A DNA stretch of 43,322 nucleotides from Candidatus Nitrosopumilus sp. (GTDB lineage Archaea; Thermoproteota; Nitrososphaeria; Nitrososphaerales; Nitrosopumilaceae), in assembly GCA_003702495.1 (NCBI GenBank), contig REGH01000004.1, forward strand, positions 2,706 to 46,027, in the 5' to 3' direction. A model generated the notes under the pieces. It did not search any database, had not been told where the DNA came from, and worked only from the letters and a program-made list of their open reading frames with translations. Made by a program: the position numbers and the translations under genes. The first letter of the stretch is position 1. The number at the start of each line of letters is the position of its first letter. This document shows positions 35,086 through 40,993 of this stretch, one piece after another.

Positions 35086-35262
35086 ATGCCATTGATTACA
35101 GTGTCAATGTATCCTGGAAGAACTCAGGAACAAAAAGACGAATACGCAAAAGCAATTACAAAATCAGCAGTAGAGATTCTAAAAACAAAAGAAAATCATG
35201 TTATTGTTGTTTTTGAAGACAATCCAAAAGAAAATTGGTTTTTGGCAGGAAACCAACTTTAA
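35086..35262 (+). CDS. 4-oxalocrotonate tautomerase-family small protein
   Basis: A 58-residue protein starting Met-Pro, as needed for the catalytic N-terminal proline of 4-OT enzymes (MPLITVSMYPGRTQEQKDEY). The helix KAITKSAVEIL and the strand HVIVVFEDNPKENWFLAGNQ also match the family. 4-OT proteins convert keto-enol forms of small acids, and the substrate here is unknown. GCATAAATT (35055-35063) is a TATA-like box about 27 bases before the ATG. A hairpin and T-tract follow at the end. Confidence 0.85.
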   Translation: MPLITVSMYPGRTQEQKDEYAKAITKSAVEILKTKENHVIVVFEDNPKENWFLAGNQL

Positions 35263-35271
35263 TTATTTTTT
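35235..35271 (+). terminator. Hairpin plus T-tract at the end of the tautomerase gene
   Basis: TTGGTTT (35235-35241) and AAACCAA (35250-35256) are perfect 7-bp arms with an 8-base loop, followed within two bases by T-rich sequence (35258-35271). It has the shape of an intrinsic terminator. It lies within the last codons, so it might be coding coincidence. Confidence 0.4.
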
Positions 35272-35370
35272 AAAAAAAATTTGACTGGATGACTCCTGTC
35301 CAGTCGCAGGTGTGACATACACACTATGGTCGGTATGATTCTATTAGAATAACTTTGCATAAGAAGAAAA
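35272..35370. other. Intergenic region with three successive inverted repeats
   Basis: In this gap before the nitrilase gene I see three repeats able to form hairpins: GACTGGA/TCCAGTC (35283-35289 and 35299-35305), GTGTG/CACAC (35310-35314 and 35320-35324) and ATTCTA/TAGAAT (35338-35343 and 35345-35350). No ORF of note or tRNA-like T-loop is visible. A small structured RNA or a regulator binding region are both possible. Confidence 0.4.
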
Positions 35371-35393
35371 TGGTACATTTTGCGATTGTACCA
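35371..35393. promoter_or_regulatory. Palindromic operator candidate, site D (nitrilase gene)
   Basis: TGGTACA (35371-35377) and TGTACCA (35387-35393) are perfect 7-bp arms with nine bases between. Aligned with sites B and C it keeps TGGTACATTT on the left and CGA.TG.ACCA on the right. It lies upstream of a TATA-like CTTTTATT (35404-35411), itself about 26 bases before ATG 35434. It sits about 5 bp farther from the TATA box than B and C. Confidence 0.6.
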
Positions 35394-35433
35394 ATGGTTT
35401 ATCCTTTTATTGTCATTTGATTATTGATTTGCA

Positions 35434-36240
35434 ATGAAAGCTGCAGTTGTACAATTCAAAGCATCAACAAACAAAGAAACTAATCTAAAAAAAATTGTTT
35501 CATACATTGAGAAAGCATCTTCCAAAAATGCAACACTTTGTGCATTTCCAGAGTTTATGATGTTTTATACAAACTCTACACAAACACCAAAACAGCTTGC
35601 AGCTTTATCTGAAACCATTACTGGAAACTTTGTAAAGACTATTGCAAAGGCTGCAAAAGAAAACCGCATTCAAGTTGTAGGCTCTTTTTACGAGAAGAGC
35701 AGAAAAAAAGATAGAGTTTATGATACTTCGTTTGTAATTGACAAAACTGGAAAAGTAATTTCCACGTATAGAAAAATTCATCTCTATGATGCATTAGGCT
35801 TTAGAGAATCAGACAAGATGGCATCAGGCTCTAAAATTGCAAAGCCTGTAAAAACTACCCTTGGCAAAGTTGGAATGATGATATGTTATGATTTGCGTTT
35901 TCCAGAAATGTCACGCTCACTTGCAGCTGCAGGCTCTGAAATATTGGTTGCACCATCAGCTTGGGTAAAAGGAAACATGAAAGAAGAACATTGGATCACA
36001 ATAAACAAAACCCGTGCAATCGAAAATGGTTGCTATGTTATTGCACCTGATCAAGTTGGAAATATCTACTGTGGAAGAAGTCTAGTTGTGGATCCATATG
36101 GAAAAGTTTTGCTTGATATGAAAAAGAAACAAGGAATAGGATATGCTAACATTGATCTCAAAAAAGTAAAACAAACACGCAAAGTCTTACCATTACTTAA
36201 AAACAGAAGAACAGATGTTTATCCTACTTTGAAGGCTTGA
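35434..36240 (+). CDS. Nitrilase-superfamily amidohydrolase (Nit-like)
   Basis: A carbon-nitrogen hydrolase of 268 residues with the catalytic triad E40 (AFPEFMMF), K114 (YRKIHLYD) and C151 (MMICYDLRFPE). The sequence resembles Nit1/Nit2-type enzymes (deaminated glutathione or omega-amidase) rather than true nitrilases. The exact substrate is not shown. It starts at ATG 35434 with TATA at 35404-35411 and palindrome site D upstream. The last 17 bases overlap the convergent zinc-ribbon gene. Confidence 0.93.
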   Translation: MKAAVVQFKASTNKETNLKKIVSYIEKASSKNATLCAFPEFMMFYTNSTQTPKQLAALSETITGNFVKTIAKAAKENRIQVVGSFYEKSRKKDRVYDTSFVIDKTGKVISTYRKIHLYDALGFRESDKMASGSKIAKPVKTTLGKVGMMICYDLRFPEMSRSLAAAGSEILVAPSAWVKGNMKEEHWITINKTRAIENGCYVIAPDQVGNIYCGRSLVVDPYGKVLLDMKKKQGIGYANIDLKKVKQTRKVLPLLKNRRTDVYPTLKA

Positions 36241-36682
36241 CTCTGCTTTTACAATTAAAATTTGAACATTGTTTACTCCATTTTTGTTTTCGTGAGTAAC
36301 GAAAAATTACCATTGGCCATTTACAAACTTCACACGGACTCTTTGTTGCTCTGAGTTTTGCCTTTTGTAGTAAAGGTGATGATGCCTTGCAACCACCATA
36401 AAAGTTTGAACAACCCATGAATCGTTTTCTTGTTGTTCTTGAACGAATTACCATCAACTCTCCTACCTTACATTGGGGACATGGAACCAATCCATTTTTT
36501 GGAGAGTTTGTACCCAGAATCATGTATTTTTTGTCTTTTGATGACCAAGAAAGATAGCCATTTCCATCAAGATATTGAATGATCTCTTTTTTGAAGACGT
36601 CAGTCTTTGACTTTGTAGTTTTAACAGAATGTCTGACTATGGTCTTTTTGATCTGTACTGTTTGTAGTTTCTTTGATGGCAT
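36224..36682 (-). CDS. Topoisomerase-like zinc-ribbon protein
   Basis: 152 residues with a basic N-terminus and two zinc-ribbon-like units resembling the C-terminal C4 fingers of topoisomerase IA: CPQCKVGELMVIRSRTTR..FMGCSNFYGGC (about 79-112) and CEVCKWPMVIFRY...CSNFNCKSR (about 125-148). The ligands pair as CxxC...C-x5-C and CxxC...C-x4-C. There is no catalytic topoisomerase part, so it is a free-standing nucleic-acid-binding module of unknown role. ATG 36682 is divergent from the thiolase gene. It overlaps the nitrilase gene by 17 bases at its end. Confidence 0.83.
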   Translation of the reverse strand: MPSKKLQTVQIKKTIVRHSVKTTKSKTDVFKKEIIQYLDGNGYLSWSSKDKKYMILGTNSPKNGLVPCPQCKVGELMVIRSRTTRKRFMGCSNFYGGCKASSPLLQKAKLRATKSPCEVCKWPMVIFRYSRKQKWSKQCSNFNCKSRVKPSK

Positions 36683-36730
36683 TTTCCTATGTTGAATTTA
36701 CTAAAACGATTTTTATAGGGACTTGGGTCA

Positions 36731-37894
36731 ATGCCATTTGTGGAAAAGGTTTGTGTTCTTGGCGCAGGAAGCACCAAGTATGGAAAATTAGCAGATAGTA
36801 TTGCTGACATTACTACTCAAGCATCCGTTGCAGCTATAGAGAGTGCCGGAATCTCTCCTAAGGATATCAAAGCATCCTATATCTCAAACGTATTTGGAGT
36901 AGCAGACAAGCAGGTACACATTGGTCCTGTCTTGATGAGTAGACTAGGTATTCCAGACAAACCCTCACTAACGATTGAATCTGCTTGTGGAAGCGGCTCT
37001 GTATCTTTTAGAGAGGCATATGCCAACGTTGCAGCAGGATTTTATGATTGTCTTTTAGTAACTGGTGTTGAAAAAGTAACTCACACTGGAACTGAATGGA
37101 CTACAACTTACTTTGCATATTGTTCAGACTTTTTCTATGAAGGTCAAGCCGGTGCATCATTTCCGGGATTGTTTGCATCAATGGCAAGAGCTTACATGAC
37201 AGAGTTTAACACAACTGAAGAAGACTTTGCTAGAGTTGCAGTAAAGAATCACGATAACGGTGTACTAAATCCAAAAGCTCACATGCAGAAAAAAATTACT
37301 ATTGATGACGTATTGAACTCTGCAGTAGTCGCTAGTCCACTAAAACTATTTGACTGCTGTCCATTTTCAGATGGAGCAAGTTCTGTTATCTTGTGTTCAG
37401 AAAAGTTTGCAAAAGAACACGGTGGTGATTATGTTGAATGTATTGGTTCAGGTCGTGGTGGTTCTCCTGCTGCATTGCAAGGACGTGATCATATGACAAC
37501 AATTCCAAGTACAAAACTTGCAGCAGCTGATGCATACAAGATGGCCGGTATTACTGCAAAAGATGTTGACTTTGCAGAAGTACATGATTGCTTTACAATT
37601 GCAGAAGTTGTTGACACTGAAGACTTGGGTTTCTTTGAAAAAGGAAAAGGTGTTCAAGCAGTACGTGAAGGTAGAACTGCATTAAATTCTGATATCTCAA
37701 TTAATCCATCAGGTGGTCTTAAATCAAAAGGACATCCAATTGGAGCTACTGGTGTTGGACAAGTTGTTGAAGTATATGATCAATTAACTGGAAACGCTGG
37801 TGCAAGAACCGTTAAAGATGCAAAGATTGGTTTAACTCATAACTTTGGCGCAACTGGCGCAAGTTGTGCTGTACATGTTTTCCAGAGTGTGTAA
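36731..37894 (+). CDS. Thiolase (acetyl-CoA C-acetyltransferase type)
   Basis: A 387-residue thiolase of the archaeal/SCPx-like branch. The nucleophile is C86 (ESACGSGSV). The late catalytic motifs are VHDCFTIAE, SKGHPIGATG (His near 335) and the C-terminal NFGATGASCAVHVF. Thaumarchaeota use such a thiolase to split or make acetoacetyl-CoA in the 3-hydroxypropionate/4-hydroxybutyrate carbon-fixation cycle and in mevalonate synthesis; which of these is served cannot be told here. It is followed after one base by a DUF35 protein. ATG 36731 fits the longest frame, but a TATA-like TTTTTATA at 36710-36717 is better spaced for GTG 36740 (starting MEKVCVLG). Confidence 0.93.
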   Translation: MPFVEKVCVLGAGSTKYGKLADSIADITTQASVAAIESAGISPKDIKASYISNVFGVADKQVHIGPVLMSRLGIPDKPSLTIESACGSGSVSFREAYANVAAGFYDCLLVTGVEKVTHTGTEWTTTYFAYCSDFFYEGQAGASFPGLFASMARAYMTEFNTTEEDFARVAVKNHDNGVLNPKAHMQKKITIDDVLNSAVVASPLKLFDCCPFSDGASSVILCSEKFAKEHGGDYVECIGSGRGGSPAALQGRDHMTTIPSTKLAAADAYKMAGITAKDVDFAEVHDCFTIAEVVDTEDLGFFEKGKGVQAVREGRTALNSDISINPSGGLKSKGHPIGATGVGQVVEVYDQLTGNAGARTVKDAKIGLTHNFGATGASCAVHVFQSV

Positions 37895-37895
37895 A

Positions 37896-38261
37896 ATGAA
37901 TATTGAAGAACAAGTAATTGAAAATGCCAAAAATGGCAAACTACTAACTCACAAGTGTACTGATTGTGGATATCTCCATCTCTCAACTGCATATTTCTGT
38001 AGAGAATGTGGAAGCAAGGGGTTTGAGGATGTGCTTTTAGATGGTGTTGGTAAAATTGCCACTTATACCATAATTACAGTGCCTCCAGCAGGATTTGAGA
38101 AATATACCCCATATGCCTTTGTCGTGCTCAAACTCGATAATTCAGACTTGAGAATTTCAGGATTTATGGGCGGAATTGCTACCCCTGCCGATCTCCCTGT
38201 TGGAACTCCAGCAAAAATCACTGGTTTTGATGAAAGAGGAATCATCATCGAAAAACAGTAA
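37896..38261 (+). CDS. DUF35 zinc-ribbon/OB-fold acyl-CoA-associated protein
   Basis: A small DUF35 protein of 121 residues from ATG 37896. The frame also opens upstream at 37845 inside the thiolase, but the ATG two bases after the thiolase stop is clearly right. A zinc ribbon (C21, C24, C35, C38) is followed by an OB-fold (GVGKIATYTIITVPPAGFEKYTPYAFVVLKL). In archaea DUF35 proteins form complexes with thiolase, sometimes joining it to HMG-CoA synthase so acetoacetyl-CoA is channelled. No HMG-CoA synthase gene is next to it here. Confidence 0.94.
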   Translation: MNIEEQVIENAKNGKLLTHKCTDCGYLHLSTAYFCRECGSKGFEDVLLDGVGKIATYTIITVPPAGFEKYTPYAFVVLKLDNSDLRISGFMGGIATPADLPVGTPAKITGFDERGIIIEKQ

Positions 38262-38281
38262 AATAATTTGTTTGAATTATT
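38262..38281 (+). terminator. Hairpin after the DUF35 gene
   Basis: AATAATT (38262-38268) and AATTATT (38275-38281) are perfect 7-bp arms directly after the stop. An A-tract follows on this strand, a T-tract on the other. A 3'-end structure is likely, though AT-only arms are weak evidence. Confidence 0.35.
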
Positions 38282-38291
38282 AAAAAAAATC

Positions 38292-38303
38292 AAAATCGAT
38301 TTT
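38292..38303. promoter_or_regulatory. Perfect 12-bp palindrome at the zinc-ribbon gene promoter
   Basis: AAAATCGATTTT is self-complementary and overlaps the start of a TATA-like TTTTTAATTAT (38300-38310), about 27 bases before ATG 38332. It may be an operator for the small zinc-ribbon gene. Confidence 0.35.
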
Positions 38304-38331
38304 TAATTATTCTGTAATACTGATAATTTTC

Positions 38332-38493
38332 ATGTCGGTAGAAGTAACATGTGGAAAATGTGGTGAAAAGATCACAAATATGAAGATGCTAAAATCTCTA
38401 AAAGATGTAATGAATCCTTATAGTGGAAAATGTCCTTCATGTGGACAGAAACTCTCTACATCAGAGTTTTCATTAGATGTTCAAGAAAAATAA
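38332..38493 (+). CDS. 53-aa zinc-ribbon protein
   Basis: A small protein with two CxxC knuckles: CGKC (residues 7-10) and CPSC (34-37), separated by 23 residues, a rubredoxin/zinc-ribbon pattern. It has no other domain. The TATA-like box 27 bases upstream and the clean ATG-TAA frame support it as a real gene. The role is unknown; nucleic-acid or protein binding is usual for such knuckles. It lies alone between thiolase/DUF35 and the NrdD-like gene, with T-rich sequence after the stop. Confidence 0.8.
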   Translation: MSVEVTCGKCGEKITNMKMLKSLKDVMNPYSGKCPSCGQKLSTSEFSLDVQEK

Positions 38494-38500
38494 TCTCTAA

Positions 38501-38599
38501 TTTTTGATCTTTTTCTACAATTTTTAAAAATTTGATCAAAAAGCTTTCAATGCATTTGGAAAAATGATCAAAATTCAAACTGTCATAAGTCTTAATTAG
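38501..38599 (+). promoter_or_regulatory. Promoter of the NrdD-like regulator gene with repeated GATC sites
   Basis: GATC next to A/T-tracts occurs at 38506-38509, 38534-38538 (GATCA) and 38566-38570 (GATCA). A 14-bp AT-only palindrome lies at 38519-38532. CTTAATTAG (38591-38599) is the likely TATA box, 26 bases before ATG 38621. Similar GATC(A) elements occur upstream of the ribonucleotide reductase gene. Confidence 0.4.
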
Positions 38600-38620
38600 T
38601 GCGTTTTTTATGAAAAAGAT

Positions 38621-40789
38621 ATGAAAATGTCCGATGAAGAATTAGAAATGGATCTGGATGGTGATCTAGATGCAGATATGGATGACGATGATGACCTGGA
38701 CATAGATGATGATTCAGATTCTTCAAAACGCGGTGGAATTTTACAATCTACATCAAAACGTGTGAGAATGATCTTCTCTGTAATGGCAAGTCCGAACAGA
38801 ATCGATATCCTGAGAATTCTAAATTCAAAAGGTCCTTTAACTTATTCCGAATTAAAATCCCTAGCTGGATTCAAATCAAAAAAAGAGAGTGGAAAATTTG
38901 CATATCACTTGAGAAAATTACTTAGACAATCACTTGTTGCATTAAACAAATCTGAAAGACGTTATACAATTACAAATCTTGGAAAATTGGTTTTGAGCTT
39001 AGCCAGACAAATTGAAGAAAGATCAATTATTGAAAGTGGAAAGATGTATGTTAGAACATCACACGAATCAATTGAAGAATTCAATTCTCACAAAATTATT
39101 CAATCTTTGGTGCGTGAGGGTAGTCTCCCACTTGAATTGGCACAAAAAATTACTGAAGAAGTTGAAAATAGAATCTACAAATATCAAACCACCTATCTCA
39201 CAGGCTCACTTATCAGAGAAATGGTAAATTCTGTCCTACTCGAGCACGGTCATGAGGAATACCGCAACAAGCTTGCACGCCTAGGCTTGCCAGTTTTTGA
39301 TGTTCAAGAGATGATTACTAACTTGGACAATGTAGATAATGGCGCTGAAGGTCTTTTGTTCAAAACAGGGCAAAAAGTCTTTGCAGAACATCTTCTTACA
39401 AACATTTTACCAAAAGATGTAGCTGACTCTCATCTTTCAGGTGATCTACACATTGCAAATCCTGGAATCTGGTCGATGATTCCTGACACAATATTTGTTA
39501 ACGTTAAAGAATTAATCGAAGATGGAATTGATCTTGGCGGAAAATATCTTGATGTTTCAAGAATCCCTGCATCAAAACAACTAGATGAAATTACAAGTGC
39601 ATTATCTATTGTAATTTCTCTTCTTTCAAAAGAAGCTTCAGAAGAAATTGTACTTGATGGATTAGTTTCATTATTTTCAAAACATTCCAAGTCACTTCCA
39701 GAACTAGAGCAAAAACTAGCTGCAGCATTTGCAACTGCATCTACAACTTCCAAATACAACAAATCAAGTACTAATGTTTCAATTAGATTGCAATTAGGAT
39801 CTGACACAAAAATAATCAACTCTATTATCAATGCATACAAAAACTATGCACAGATCACACCAGTACCAAAAATTGGTTTAATCATTGACAATGAGAAAGG
39901 AAAGATCACAGATGTTTCAGCAGCTGCATCAGAAATAATTTCACTTGGTGGAAAAGTAATGTTTGCTAAAGGAAACACATCAAGTCTTGGTGTTACAAAT
40001 GGATCTGCAAAGAACTCTGGACCACTTTCAATCATGCTTCAATCCGTATCAATTAATCTTCCAAGATTGGCATTTGAATCAAACAAGGATGAAACTTACT
40101 TTAGAGCAAGATTGGCATTGCTCATGAAACCAGCTTTATCTTCAATGGCATTAAGAAAGAAAGACATTTCAGATTTGACTAGACGTGGTCTGAACCCAAT
40201 TTTGGCCAAAAATACCCAGTATATGCAAAAAAGCAATGTCTCACTTGTTGTTAATTTAGTAGGCCTCAAAGAGGCAGTCTTTAACATCCTTGGATTCAAG
40301 GATAACAAGGAAGGACGTGAAATCCTTCACAAAGTAATTGAGACTGCAGTCGACGTTGGAGCCAAAAAAGGCAAAGAATTAGGTGATCCAGTGGCTATTT
40401 GCATGACTGAGACTGAAAGTTCAACCAGATTTGCTACCCTTGATGGTGAGAAATATGGCAAAAACTCCTCTCTAAACTCTATGGAAGGAGATTCTTACTC
40501 TGAAGGAATAACCATTGATGCCTCTGAGGTTTCTGACCTCACTACCAAGAGTGAGCCAATCTCCGAATGCAACAAACTCTCAAAGTTGTTAAACGGCGGA
40601 TTGTTTGTAACACTCAACATTAGTAAAGATGCAAAGGTCGCAGACATCAAAAAGGCAATTGAGAAAACAGCAGAACTCACAACCTCATTCAAACCAGTTC
40701 AAGAGATTGCTATCTGTGGTGAATGTGGTTTCAAAGATGAACCATTTGAAGACAAGTGTCCAAAGTGCAAGTCTCCCTATGTTGTCTGA
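38621..40789 (+). CDS. Winged-helix/ATP-cone/NrdD-like fusion lacking the glycyl-radical loop
   Basis: A 722-residue protein. Residues 1-35 are acidic (Asp/Glu runs). Residues about 45-125 form a winged helix (MASPNRIDILRILNSKGPLTYSELKSL, AYHLRKLLRQSLVAL...YTITNLG). Residues about 142-235 form an ATP-cone (MYVRTSHESIEEFNSHKIIQSL). From about 270 it matches anaerobic ribonucleotide reductase NrdD (HLSGDLHI, STRFATLDGEKYG, LLNGG). It ends with zinc cysteines C699, C702, C713 and C716 and stops six residues later. In NrdD the glycyl-radical loop follows these cysteines, and it is absent in every frame after this stop. The likely reading is a nucleotide-sensing regulator built from a dead enzyme, perhaps of the neighbouring reductase gene. 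An NrdD-like enzyme with another radical source is less likely. Confidence 0.8.
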   Translation: MKMSDEELEMDLDGDLDADMDDDDDLDIDDDSDSSKRGGILQSTSKRVRMIFSVMASPNRIDILRILNSKGPLTYSELKSLAGFKSKKESGKFAYHLRKLLRQSLVALNKSERRYTITNLGKLVLSLARQIEERSIIESGKMYVRTSHESIEEFNSHKIIQSLVREGSLPLELAQKITEEVENRIYKYQTTYLTGSLIREMVNSVLLEHGHEEYRNKLARLGLPVFDVQEMITNLDNVDNGAEGLLFKTGQKVFAEHLLTNILPKDVADSHLSGDLHIANPGIWSMIPDTIFVNVKELIEDGIDLGGKYLDVSRIPASKQLDEITSALSIVISLLSKEASEEIVLDGLVSLFSKHSKSLPELEQKLAAAFATASTTSKYNKSSTNVSIRLQLGSDTKIINSIINAYKNYAQITPVPKIGLIIDNEKGKITDVSAAASEIISLGGKVMFAKGNTSSLGVTNGSAKNSGPLSIMLQSVSINLPRLAFESNKDETYFRARLALLMKPALSSMALRKKDISDLTRRGLNPILAKNTQYMQKSNVSLVVNLVGLKEAVFNILGFKDNKEGREILHKVIETAVDVGAKKGKELGDPVAICMTETESSTRFATLDGEKYGKNSSLNSMEGDSYSEGITIDASEVSDLTTKSEPISECNKLSKLLNGGLFVTLNISKDAKVADIKKAIEKTAELTTSFKPVQEIAICGECGFKDEPFEDKCPKCKSPYVV

Positions 40790-40814
40790 GATTCATAATT
40801 GAAAAACTAGTTAC

Positions 40815-40993
40815 GATCATTTTTGAAACTTTTTTGATCCATTTCAGACTTTCGCGATCATCGTCTATTCTGATAGTTATGCCATTATGAAGTTCATAGT
40901 AGCGTTGTCAAATTTTTTGCACCGAAGTTAAAGACAAAAACTGACAAACCATTTATACCCATATTGATCATAAACCTTTGCGGGGAGATTATA
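40815..40993 (+). promoter_or_regulatory. Long promoter/leader of the ribonucleotide reductase gene
   Basis: The 204-base gap holds GATC(A) elements at 40815-40819, 40836-40839, 40856-40860 and 40966-40970, some flanked by T- or A-tracts like those before the NrdD-like gene. TTTATACC (40951-40958) is the likely TATA box, about 40 bases before the ATG, leaving a short leader with a GGGGAG element at 40982-40987 that may act as a ribosome-binding site. I see no ORF and no B12-box-like riboswitch sequence here. Confidence 0.45.

Noticed and set aside
37845-37895. Upstream extension of the DUF35 frame
   Set aside because: It overlaps the conserved C-terminus of the thiolase, and an ATG follows one base after the thiolase stop.
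40787-40900. Frameshift that would restore the glycyl-radical loop of the NrdD-like protein
   Set aside because: None of the three forward frames after the TGA contains an RxxGY-like sequence; the T/A-rich promoter of the next gene begins instead.
40790-40993. Cobalamin riboswitch before the B12-dependent reductase
   Set aside because: No B12-box-like sequence or matching stems seen, and such riboswitches are mainly bacterial.
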